Source: JAUYIV01 sp040882645 (GTDB lineage Bacteria; Actinomycetota; Acidimicrobiia; Spongiisociales; UBA11373). From it: a stretch of 64,000 bases of DNA. Of this stretch, positions 1 to 6,940 are shown one piece after another. The notes under the pieces were generated by a model. The model had not been told where the DNA came from and did not search any database. It worked only from the letters and a program-made list of their open reading frames with translations. The stretch spans positions 19,340-83,339 of the forward strand of contig JBBEAX010000068.1 in the NCBI GenBank assembly GCA_040882645.1. Direction: 5' to 3'. Each line of letters opens with the position of its first letter. Positions within the stretch are counted from its first letter, which is position 1. The translations under genes and the position numbers were made by a program.

Positions 1-988
1 CGAAGCGGCTCGTCACCGAGCCGGGGAGGCGATCGGGACCGGGGAGGCCATCCGATGGTCGCGGAGGAGACTTGCTGGAAAGCGACCACAGGTCGACGGC
101 AAAGCCGTGGTTCTGCGAGGTGATCTCGATGCCACCGTCGACCAGGCGCCGCACCGGGTGGTTCGCCCCATGATGGCCGAACGGCAACTTGTAAGTCGAA
201 GCCCCGAGGGCGAGCCCCATGATCTGGTGCCCGAGGCAGATCCCGAACATCGGCACCTTGCCCATCAGAGCCGCGACCGTGGCGATCGGCCCCACGAGCG
301 GCTCCGGATCGCCAGGCCCGTTGGACAGGAAGACGCCATCGGGCCCGATGGCCATGATGTCCTCTGGTGTCGTTCCCGCCGGTACCACATGGACGCCGCA
401 CCCTCGCAGTGCCAACTGGTCGACGATGGCCCGCTTGATGCCGAAGTCGAATGCGGCCACGGTCGCCCGCCGCTCACCCACCGGGGGGACGAAGTAAGCC
501 TTGCTGGTCGTGACCGCGGAGACGAGGTCGCGGCCCGCCATGTCGGGCGATGACCGAGCGAGCTCTCTCAACTCTGCGGCGTCGACGTCGGAGCCCATCG
601 CCGCCGGCATCGCCCCTCGCTCGCGGACGTGACGGGTCAACCTCCGTGTGTCGATCTCGGCGAGCGCGACCACCCCGGCGTCCGTGAGGTACTCATCCAA
701 TCGCCCCGTGGCGCGGGGACCGCTGGCGATACGTGACATCGAGCGCACCACGAGACCGGCGCAGTGCAGCCCGCGTCCCTGGTCGTCGGCGGGGGTCACC
801 CCGTAGTTGCCGATGTGAGGCGCGGTCATGACGACGATCTGCCCGGTGTAGGAAGGGTCGGTCACCACCTCCTGGTACCCGGCCATGGCGGTGTTGAACA
901 CCGCCTCACCGACGGTCACCCCCTCGGCGCCGACCGCCATCCCCCGAAATTCCGCGCCGTCGGCGGTGACGAGCAGGGCGCGCCTCAT
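1..988 (-). CDS. carA: Carbamoyl-phosphate synthase small subunit, 3' end cut by window edge
   Basis: This is the glutaminase subunit of carbamoyl-phosphate synthetase, which feeds ammonia from glutamine into carbamoyl phosphate for pyrimidine and arginine synthesis. The minus strand is open from ATG at 988 to the window edge, giving 329 codons. An N-terminal CarA domain is followed by a class I glutamine amidotransferase domain with the SNGPGDP loop and the elbow MFGICLGHQ, where Cys251 is the nucleophile. The catalytic His-Glu pair would lie beyond base 1. AGGA about nine bases before the ATG supports the start. The other pyrimidine genes are 14 kb away, so carA is not in that operon; carB probably follows outside the window. 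Identification is secure. Confidence 0.95.
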   Translation of the reverse strand, partial: MRRALLVTADGAEFRGMAVGAEGVTVGEAVFNTAMAGYQEVVTDPSYTGQIVVMTAPHIGNYGVTPADDQGRGLHCAGLVVRSMSRIASGPRATGRLDEYLTDAGVVALAEIDTRRLTRHVRERGAMPAAMGSDVDAAELRELARSSPDMAGRDLVSAVTTSKAYFVPPVGERRATVAAFDFGIKRAIVDQLALRGCGVHVVPAGTTPEDIMAIGPDGVFLSNGPGDPEPLVGPIATVAALMGKVPMFGICLGHQIMGLALGASTYKLPFGHHGANHPVRRLVDGGIEITSQNHGFAVDLWSLSSKSPPRPSDGLPGPDRLPGSVTSRF

Positions 989-1127
989 CGCTCGCCGTCC
1001 TCGGATTGGGAAAAGGCCCGGACGGCCGCTCCGGCGAGCGGCTCGTTACCATCGATGTGGATGGCGCCGCCGATCGGTCACTCCCCCGTCGTAGTGGCCT
1101 CTACCCGGAGGGCACGGTAGCAAGGAA
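989..1127. other. carA / sthA divergent intergenic region, possible carA leader hairpin
   Basis: This region separates the divergent carA and sthA starts. On the minus strand CCGTCC (1020-1025) can pair with GGACGG (995-1000), which overlaps the carA ribosome-binding site; the loop between them contains GGGCC followed by four T. A second small hairpin with seven-base arms (GCCGCTC/GAGCGGC, about 1023-1040) competes with it. This is inference from base pairing only. No gene was found here. Confidence 0.35.
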
Positions 1128-1155
1128 GCGATAGGCGAAGGGCGAAAGGCGAAAC
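1128..1155. repeat. Heptanucleotide array, 4 units
   Basis: Four tandem 7-base units: GCGATAG, GCGAAGG, GCGAAAG and GCGAAAC. They lie between the divergent carA and sthA genes. This is one of about eleven heptad loci in the window. No opposite arm is visible nearby. Confidence 0.7.
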
Positions 1156-1201
1156 CCCGTAATGCCCGTCGCTGCCCTCGGCGGATACCCTGGGGCGGGT
1201 G

Positions 1202-2596
1202 ATGGAGAGATACGACCTAGTCGTCATTGGATCGGGCCCGGCCGGCGAGAAGGCCGCGGCCCAAGCGGCCTACTTCGGGAAATCGGTGGCCCTGGTGGAG
1301 CGCGCCGCGCGCCTCGGCGGGGCTCCCGTGAACAGCGGCGGCATTCCCGCCAAGACCCTGCGTGAGACCGCCCTCTACCTGACCGGCCACACCCGCCGCC
1401 ACTTGTACGGCGTCGGCATGGAGTTGAGCAGCGACATCATGCTCGACCGGCTTCGCAAGCGTTCGGCCGAGGAGTCGGAACGCGCCGGCGAGACGGTGCG
1501 CGCCAACCTGGAACGCCACGGGGTGGTGGTGGTACACGGAGCCGGGCGCCTTGGCCCCGAACACACCGTGGCGGTCACACTGGCCGACGGTGGCGAAATG
1601 GCTCTGCAGGGCGAGGTGATCCTGATCGCCACGGGATCACATCCGTTCCGCCCGCCGAATATCCCGTTCGACGACCCCGACGTGGAGGACTCAGACTCGA
1701 TCCTCGCTCTCGACCGGATCCCCGACAAAATGGTGGTCATCGGAGGCGGACCGGTGGGATGCGAGTATGCGTCGATCTTCGGTGCGCTGGGGGTCGAGGT
1801 CACCCTCGTCGACATGGCCGAGCGGCTCATGCCCTTCCTCGACATCGACGCGTCAGAGCAGCTCGCCATCTGCTTGAAGGATCTCGGTATCGAGGTGCTG
1901 GTCGGGTCGCCGCCCGCCACCGTCGACCGCGTCGAAGGCAAGCTCACCGTCACCATCGGTGACAGGGTGATGACGCCCGGCAAGGTGTTGTTCGTCGCTG
2001 GACGCAAGGGCAACACCGACGGTCTGGGACTCGAAGACGCCGGCGTGGACCTCGACGACCGCGGCCGGATCGTGGTCAATGCCGAGTACGAGACGACGGC
2101 TCCGGGGATCTACGCAGCCGGCGACGTGATCGGCCCCCCGGCGCTCGCCTCCGTCTCGGCCGAGCAGGGCCGGGTGGCAGCCTGTCACGCGTTCGACATT
2201 CCGTTCAAGGAGGGGGTGGACGAGTTGGCCCCCTCCGGGATCTACTCGATCCCCGAAGTGGGGGTAGTGGGGATGACTTCAGAACAGGCAGCAGCCGCCG
2301 GAATCGATTTCGAGATCGGCCGCTACGACTTCGCCGAGAACCCGCGAAGCCGGATCGCCGGCACCACCTACGGGATGATCAAGCTGGTGTTCCGCCGCGA
2401 CGACCGCCGGCTCCTCGGCGTCCACATCGTCGGTGAGGAGGCCGCCGAGCTGGTGCACATCGGGCAAGCGGTGATCCACGCCGGGCAGACGATCGACCAA
2501 TTCATCGACTCGACCTTCAACATCCCCACCCGGAGCGAGGCCTACAAGTACGCCGCCTACGACGGTCTGCAACGGCTCGCGGAGCGGGGCGCTTGA
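1202..2596 (+). CDS. sthA: SthA-like soluble pyridine nucleotide transhydrogenase
   Basis: A 464-residue flavoprotein of the pyridine nucleotide-disulfide oxidoreductase family, predicted to move hydride between NADPH and NAD+ in the cytoplasm. It has the N-terminal FAD motif VVIGSGPAGEKAA, a second nucleotide-binding motif VVIGGGPVGCEYA near residue 180, the TAPGIYAAGDV FAD segment and a C-terminal dimerisation domain ending in the SthA-like HIGQAVIHAG and FNIPTRSEAYK. The redox-active cysteine pair of lipoamide dehydrogenase is absent: the motif reads GGAPVNSGGIPAKT. That, with RETALYLTG as in mycobacterial SthA, favours transhydrogenase over disulfide reductase. ATG at 1202 is preferred over the adjoining GTG at 1199. 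It converges with the following minus-strand operon. Confidence 0.85.
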   Translation: MERYDLVVIGSGPAGEKAAAQAAYFGKSVALVERAARLGGAPVNSGGIPAKTLRETALYLTGHTRRHLYGVGMELSSDIMLDRLRKRSAEESERAGETVRANLERHGVVVVHGAGRLGPEHTVAVTLADGGEMALQGEVILIATGSHPFRPPNIPFDDPDVEDSDSILALDRIPDKMVVIGGGPVGCEYASIFGALGVEVTLVDMAERLMPFLDIDASEQLAICLKDLGIEVLVGSPPATVDRVEGKLTVTIGDRVMTPGKVLFVAGRKGNTDGLGLEDAGVDLDDRGRIVVNAEYETTAPGIYAAGDVIGPPALASVSAEQGRVAACHAFDIPFKEGVDELAPSGIYSIPEVGVVGMTSEQAAAAGIDFEIGRYDFAENPRSRIAGTTYGMIKLVFRRDDRRLLGVHIVGEEAAELVHIGQAVIHAGQTIDQFIDSTFNIPTRSEAYKYAAYDGLQRLAERGA

Positions 2597-2623
2597 GTCG
2601 TCCTGGTGGTCGCCTCGGCCGGT

Positions 2624-3271
2624 TCAGTGCGAGGACGGGCCTGCGTGGTCGAAAACGGCCGTGAACGAGATCGGCTCGCCTCCGCGAATGTCGGCGATAT
2701 CGGTGCAGATGACATGGCCGGTGAAGACCTGCCAGTAGATGAAGAACCCCGAACCCGACTTCTCTGGATCGTATCCCGAGGTGGCCAGTTCGAGCGTGCA
2801 GTCGCCGGGACGGGCACTGAACGAGCGCCCATCGACCGACACGGCGACGGTGATCGCCTCCGTCCTCGGCATTCCGGCCGCGACCTGATCCGCAACGAGT
2901 GCGAGCGTGACCCCCCTCGCGCTGTACCTCGCATCAAGGTCGACAGGCATGTTCGGGCCGTAGTCGGGGCCTTCGGAGCCCAACGACTCGAAGGCCAACG
3001 GAACATCGGCGACATCGAGGACGAAGCGTCCCTCTACAGAGCCGGAGATCTCGATGATGGCTGCCGGCACGGCGACGAAATCCAGCTCTGCGCTGAGTCC
3101 GGCCAGGAGCCCGGGTTCGGAACCGAAATCGGCCACAACCGCCTCGAGCCGTGGCCCGAACGTCGGGACCAGAGCCCGCCCGGTCGTGTACCCCACCGCG
3201 AACACCAGCCCGAAGGTGGCCGCAGCGGCGAGGAGGTCCCTGCCCGCCCGGTTACGCCATGTCGCCGCCAT
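2624..3271 (-). CDS. Membrane-anchored extracytoplasmic protein, paralogue C
   Basis: A 215-residue protein of unrecognised family. Residues about 13-35 form one hydrophobic segment with a GYTTGRALVPTF exit motif, followed by an extracytoplasmic, probably beta-rich domain. It shares with the next two upstream genes an SGSVEGRF-type strand, a VDLDARY segment, the block ADQ-PR-E-VAV, PGDCTLEL, and a closing block GHVIC...FTAVFDH. The two conserved cysteines (in the PGDC and GHVIC blocks) could form a disulfide. It is the last gene of a translationally coupled operon with DppB/DppC-type permeases and starts three bases after the stop of the 40-residue membrane peptide. Function unknown; a transport accessory role is inferred from context. 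Confidence 0.75.
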   Translation of the reverse strand: MAATWRNRAGRDLLAAAATFGLVFAVGYTTGRALVPTFGPRLEAVVADFGSEPGLLAGLSAELDFVAVPAAIIEISGSVEGRFVLDVADVPLAFESLGSEGPDYGPNMPVDLDARYSARGVTLALVADQVAAGMPRTEAITVAVSVDGRSFSARPGDCTLELATSGYDPEKSGSGFFIYWQVFTGHVICTDIADIRGGEPISFTAVFDHAGPSSH

Positions 3272-3274
3272 CGG

Positions 3275-3397
3275 TCAGTCCTCCACCTCGAGCTTGAACA
3301 CCGCCACCAGGCCTGCAATGAACGCCACACTGAACACCAGGGAGAACCCGATGAGGGCAACGAGGAGGTCCGTTGCGACCACGCCGCGCCGAGCCAT
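3275..3397 (-). CDS. 40-residue membrane peptide in the permease operon
   Basis: A small gene on the minus strand from ATG at 3397 to TGA at 3275-3277. The product starts MARRGVVATDLLVALIGF and ends VFKLEVED, with one hydrophobic helix over residues about 9-34. Its start codon overlaps the stop of the upstream paralogue (TGATG) and its stop is three bases before the next start. These are the same junctions as in the rest of the operon, which argues that it is a real gene. It could be a truncated paralogue keeping only the anchor, or a small transporter subunit. No family is recognised. Confidence 0.65.
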   Translation of the reverse strand: MARRGVVATDLLVALIGFSLVFSVAFIAGLVAVFKLEVED

Positions 3398-4074
3398 CAG
3401 TGTTCCACCGTGTAGTCGAAAACCGCCACGAAGGACACCAGCGATCCGCTGCGTAGCTCGGCCACCTCACCGCACGCCAGGTGCCCCGCGAAGTGTGGCG
3501 TGAGCAACTCACCCCACGGCCTGGAGACGACCTTGTACCCGGAATCGATGAGCTCTAGCGTGCACGCCCCCCGGGCGGCATTGAACGTCTGCCCGCCCGA
3601 CGTGAGCACCACCGTCATCCCCTCGCTGCGCGGCTCGTCGACCGGCATCTGATCGGCGATCAGGGTGAGCACCGCCCCCGAGCCACTGAAGCGAACATTG
3701 ACGTCGATTGGAACGACACTCCCTTCCTCGAAATCGTCCCGCAAGAAGAAGCCACCTTGAGTCTCGCCATGATCGAGCAGAACACGCCCGTCGACGGCTC
3801 CGCTCGCCTGGAGCAGCGCCACCGGCCGTTCGAACGGGGCGAGGTCGGCCCGCATCGCCACGACCGACACCTCGCCGGCTCCACCCTCACCGGCGCTGGG
3901 CAGTTCGATCTCACCGAGGGCTGACCGGAACACGGGCATCGCCACCCGGCCGGCGACGTACCCCACAGCGAACACGACGAGAAACGCCACGATTGCGGCC
4001 GACACATCGCGGCCGAGGCGGCGACCCGCCCCGATGTCCTGCCCCACTCTCCCGATCCCGCCCTCCATGCCCAT
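3397..4074 (-). CDS. Membrane-anchored extracytoplasmic protein, paralogue B
   Basis: A 225-residue paralogue of the genes at 2624 and 4074. A hydrophobic anchor at residues about 27-50 (FLVVFAVGYVAGR) precedes a domain with SGAVDGRVLLD, VDVNVRFSGSG, the ADQMPVDEPRSEGMTVVL block, RGACTLELIDSGY and GHLACGEVAEL...FVAVFDYT. The cysteine pair is conserved. The start at 4074 overlaps the stop of paralogue A as TGATG; an internal ATG at 4068 is a possible alternative. An upstream in-frame extension exists but would overlap paralogue A heavily and lacks its features, so it was discarded. Function unknown. Confidence 0.75.
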   Translation of the reverse strand: MGMEGGIGRVGQDIGAGRRLGRDVSAAIVAFLVVFAVGYVAGRVAMPVFRSALGEIELPSAGEGGAGEVSVVAMRADLAPFERPVALLQASGAVDGRVLLDHGETQGGFFLRDDFEEGSVVPIDVNVRFSGSGAVLTLIADQMPVDEPRSEGMTVVLTSGGQTFNAARGACTLELIDSGYKVVSRPWGELLTPHFAGHLACGEVAELRSGSLVSFVAVFDYTVEH

Positions 4075-4742
4075 CAGAAGGAGAACTGCTCTGGGTCGTA
4101 GTTGAACACCACGACGATCGAGAGAGGCTCCTTGCTGCGGACCTCCTCGAGGCCCTCGCAGATCACCTGCCCGACGAACCTGGGCATGATCCGGTCGGGA
4201 GCGTTGGACGGCGACCCGAACGACGGAGGCAGCGTGGTGAATCCGAGGTCGACGAGCTCCAGCTCGCACTGTCCCGGCTTGGCCACGAACAGCAGCCGGT
4301 TCCCGGCGAATGTGACCGAGAGCTGCTCACTGCGCGGATCGCCGAGGGGAAGCTCGCGGGCGAATACCGCGAGGGTCATGTCCTCATTGTCGGATCCGGC
4401 GATGTACTTCATGTCCAGGTCCAGCGTCGGTCCCTCCGTGACGCCGGTATCCGTCCACTCGCGATAGTCCACAATGCCCAGCGCGAACTCGCCTTCGATG
4501 ACACCTGACGCCCTTATGTACGCGGTGCCCCCCGGCTCGTCCACGGCGAGGCGGCCGTAGAGCGCGTGGAGCACCTCGCCGGTGGTCAAGCCTTTCGTAG
4601 TCGTTGGTTCAAGCTCGAGATTGCCGAGTGCCTGCGGGAACGACGGGACGAAGGCGCGTCCCACGGTGTAGGACAGCGCCAGGATCAGGACGAAACCGAT
4701 GAGCCCCACGCCGACATCCCGGAGGGCGCGCCGGAATCGCAT
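4074..4742 (-). CDS. Membrane-anchored extracytoplasmic protein, paralogue A
   Basis: A 222-residue protein, first of three tandem paralogues. The N terminus MRFRRALRDVGVG leads into a single hydrophobic segment (LIGFVLILALSYTVGRAF), then the common domain with SGVIEGEFALG, LDLDMKYIAGS, PRSEQLSVTF, PGQCELELVDLGF and GQVICEGLEEV. Its ATG overlaps the stop of the DppC-like permease as TGATG, so it is probably made together with the transporter. The domain lacks features of known solute-binding proteins and is too small to be one. A role as extracytoplasmic regulator or substrate filter of the permease is inference. Confidence 0.75.
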   Translation of the reverse strand: MRFRRALRDVGVGLIGFVLILALSYTVGRAFVPSFPQALGNLELEPTTTKGLTTGEVLHALYGRLAVDEPGGTAYIRASGVIEGEFALGIVDYREWTDTGVTEGPTLDLDMKYIAGSDNEDMTLAVFARELPLGDPRSEQLSVTFAGNRLLFVAKPGQCELELVDLGFTTLPPSFGSPSNAPDRIMPRFVGQVICEGLEEVRSKEPLSIVVVFNYDPEQFSF

Positions 4743-5677
4743 CAGATCCTCCGCGAGCCCCGCCGTGGGTCCGTGACCTCGCGCAAGCCGGAACTGATCA
4801 TGTAGAAGGATGAGGCCAGCAACGAGATCGAGAGGGCCCCCGCCATCAGGGCGCTCCAGGGAACCGATGTCCCCAGCGCGGTCCGGTAGGTCAGCGCGTT
4901 GTAGACGAGATTCCCCAGCCCGTAGCGGTATTCGGCGATGCCGAGGAACTCGACGAATCCCTGGGTGACCAGGGCCCCAACCACCCCCGCCAGAACCACC
5001 ACGGCCACGTGGGGGATGACATGCGGCACCACATGGTGGGTGATGATCCAACTGGGGCGGCCACCGACCGAACGAGCAGCATCGATGAATGGCTTCTCCA
5101 TCACGGATAGCGCACGCGACCTGACCACGATCGCCGCCGGGCCGAATCCGAAGAACAGGCCATAGAGCAGACCCAGAGCGAAGGGCCCGAGCAGGCCTCG
5201 TTTGCTGGCGATGAGGAAGATCAACGGCGGGGGCAGCAGAACGAACGCGTCGGCGACCTGGGTCATCACCCGGTCGTATTTCCCGCGGAAGTACGCCGAA
5301 GTCGTCCCGACCAAGAGTCCGATCACTCCGGCGCTGACGGCCGTCGCCACGGCGACGAGGAATGTCGGGCGGAGGCCGTAGGTCATCAGGCTGAGCACGT
5401 CGCGGCCCAGCGAATCCGTGCCCAGGAGATGATCGAGCGTGGGGCCGGACGGATGGCTGATCGCCGGGTCGTGCCCGGTCTCCGGTCGATAGACCCCCGG
5501 TTTCGAGGACCAGATGGTGGCCTGGAGGACCGGATGGATGAAGGTGAGCACTGCGAAGACACCGAGAATCGCCACGCCGGCGACGACCATCTTGCTCTGC
5601 CGGATCTTCTTCCTGGTGTCGGCCCATCCCTCGATCTCGTGGTCGTATTCGATCTCGACGGCAGTGTCGTCGGTCAT
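4742..5677 (-). CDS. DppC/OppC-type ABC transporter permease
   Basis: A 311-residue inner-membrane permease of the peptide/nickel ABC transporter family. The N-terminal cytoplasmic tail is followed by TM1 (MVVAGVAILGVFAVLTFI), the family motif LGTDSLGRDVLS, and the cytoplasmic EAA-type loop FIDAARSVGGRPSWIITHH, which normally docks the ATPase. The intact loop implies that an ATPase partner exists, yet no ATPase or solute-binding protein is encoded nearby. Its ATG overlaps the stop of the DppB-like gene by ATGA. Substrate cannot be told from sequence. Confidence 0.85.
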   Translation of the reverse strand: MTDDTAVEIEYDHEIEGWADTRKKIRQSKMVVAGVAILGVFAVLTFIHPVLQATIWSSKPGVYRPETGHDPAISHPSGPTLDHLLGTDSLGRDVLSLMTYGLRPTFLVAVATAVSAGVIGLLVGTTSAYFRGKYDRVMTQVADAFVLLPPPLIFLIASKRGLLGPFALGLLYGLFFGFGPAAIVVRSRALSVMEKPFIDAARSVGGRPSWIITHHVVPHVIPHVAVVVLAGVVGALVTQGFVEFLGIAEYRYGLGNLVYNALTYRTALGTSVPWSALMAGALSISLLASSFYMISSGLREVTDPRRGSRRI

Positions 5678-6813
5678 ACCGCCTCCCCCTCGATGCGGAT
5701 TCGGGGATCGATCGTTGCCTGGATGGCGTCCAGCACGATCCTGAGCACCAGACCGAGCAGCCCCACGATCGTGAGTATCCCGATGATGATCGGCGTGTTC
5801 CCGGACTCGATCGCTTGGAAGAAGAGGCTCGCCACCCCGTTCAAATGGAGCTCGCGTTCGATGATGATCAGTCCGGTGATCAGGTAGGGCACGCTGGTGA
5901 TCAGCCTCGAGATCGCCGGGAGCACCGCATTCGGCGCCACGTGGCGGTCACGGATGGAACGCTCCGGCAAGGCCTTGGCCCGGGCGGTGAACACGTAGTC
6001 CTCGGTCATCTCTGCCGAAACCCCGGCACGCATCACGAGCATGCTCTCCCCGAATGCGATCAGCACGATGGCGATGGTCGCCACCACCGCACTTGGCCAC
6101 AGCAGCCGATCGATGGCCGCGGCCCACACGCCGAGCGAGAGCAAGGACGCCACGAAGGCCGCCAGGCCGATCGGAATGGCAAGCATCCCCAGCACCCGGC
6201 GGTCGTTACGCCAGGCCCAACCTCGCAAGAGGATGCCCCCCACGAACGCCGCCACCAGCCCTACCGCGAGCACGTTCAACAGTGGACCCTCTGGCACCGG
6301 GCCGAACGGCTTGGGGTCGAGACCGAACCAACTCCGCACCTGGAAGAGGCGGTCTTGACCGAAGTAGATGAGGAGGAACACCAGCCACGGCGGGAATGCG
6401 GTGAACAGCAGCACGCTCCCAGCGCTCGAGGCGCCGCTGAAGAAGCGATTGCGGCTCCACGCCACCACCCGCCCGATCCACTCGCCGAGCAGGTACGCCA
6501 CCATCCCGCCGACGGCGAAGATGGCCACCGTGGTCGGGAGCACCGACGCCACCAGGGTCGACACGCGCTCGCCGTCGTAGGACTCCCCGAGGTCGGCCCG
6601 GACGAAGTTCGCCATGTAGACGAGCCATTGCACCACCAGGGGGCGGTCGGTCCCCAACTGCTCACGGATCGCTTCCACCGCCCGTGGCCGCTGCCCGACA
6701 CCCACGGCGAAATCGAACGGCAGCAACAGGTTCACTGCAAAGAATGCGATCGAGGCGAGCAACACGAGCGTCACCAGGGCCCACAGAACCCGCCTGAGTA
6801 CGAACCTCGTCAT
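5674..6813 (-). CDS. DppB/OppB-type ABC transporter permease
   Basis: First gene of the minus-strand transport operon, 379 residues and longer than the usual 310-340 for DppB. The N terminus MTRFVLRRVLWALVTLVLL is the typical first membrane segment, followed by the REQLGTDRPLVVQW periplasmic segment and an EAA-like loop (AKALPERSIRDRHVAPNA). Additional hydrophobic helices lie in the middle (about residues 170-250). ATG at 6813 is chosen because TM1 starts directly after it; an upstream alternative start adds seven residues only. It faces the UspA-ABC1 gene across a 127-base divergent region. Confidence 0.85.
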   Translation of the reverse strand: MTRFVLRRVLWALVTLVLLASIAFFAVNLLLPFDFAVGVGQRPRAVEAIREQLGTDRPLVVQWLVYMANFVRADLGESYDGERVSTLVASVLPTTVAIFAVGGMVAYLLGEWIGRVVAWSRNRFFSGASSAGSVLLFTAFPPWLVFLLIYFGQDRLFQVRSWFGLDPKPFGPVPEGPLLNVLAVGLVAAFVGGILLRGWAWRNDRRVLGMLAIPIGLAAFVASLLSLGVWAAAIDRLLWPSAVVATIAIVLIAFGESMLVMRAGVSAEMTEDYVFTARAKALPERSIRDRHVAPNAVLPAISRLITSVPYLITGLIIIERELHLNGVASLFFQAIESGNTPIIIGILTIVGLLGLVLRIVLDAIQATIDPRIRIEGEAV

Positions 6814-6847
6814 GAGAGTGCCGGACGGTAACACCGAACACCAAACG

Positions 6848-6870
6848 GGTGACTCTTTCGAAGAGTGACC
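6848..6870. promoter_or_regulatory. Imperfect palindrome in divergent promoter region
   Basis: The palindrome has arms GGT-G-ACTCTT and AAGAGT-G-ACC around a TCG centre, with one mismatch. It sits 35 bases upstream of the DppB-like start and 70 bases before the UspA-ABC1 start. It could be an operator for either operon or a leader hairpin. No matching copy was noticed elsewhere in the window. Confidence 0.3.
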
Positions 6871-6940
6871 GGCGGACTACCGGATAGGCACGATGAGATG
6901 AAGTCCCGGTGGGGGCTACTCTCACGGCGGCCTGACCCGG

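Noticed and set aside
3397..4269. Longer start for paralogue B
   Set aside because: The extension would overlap paralogue A by about 195 bases and lies before the membrane anchor; the TGATG junction at 4074 fits the operon.
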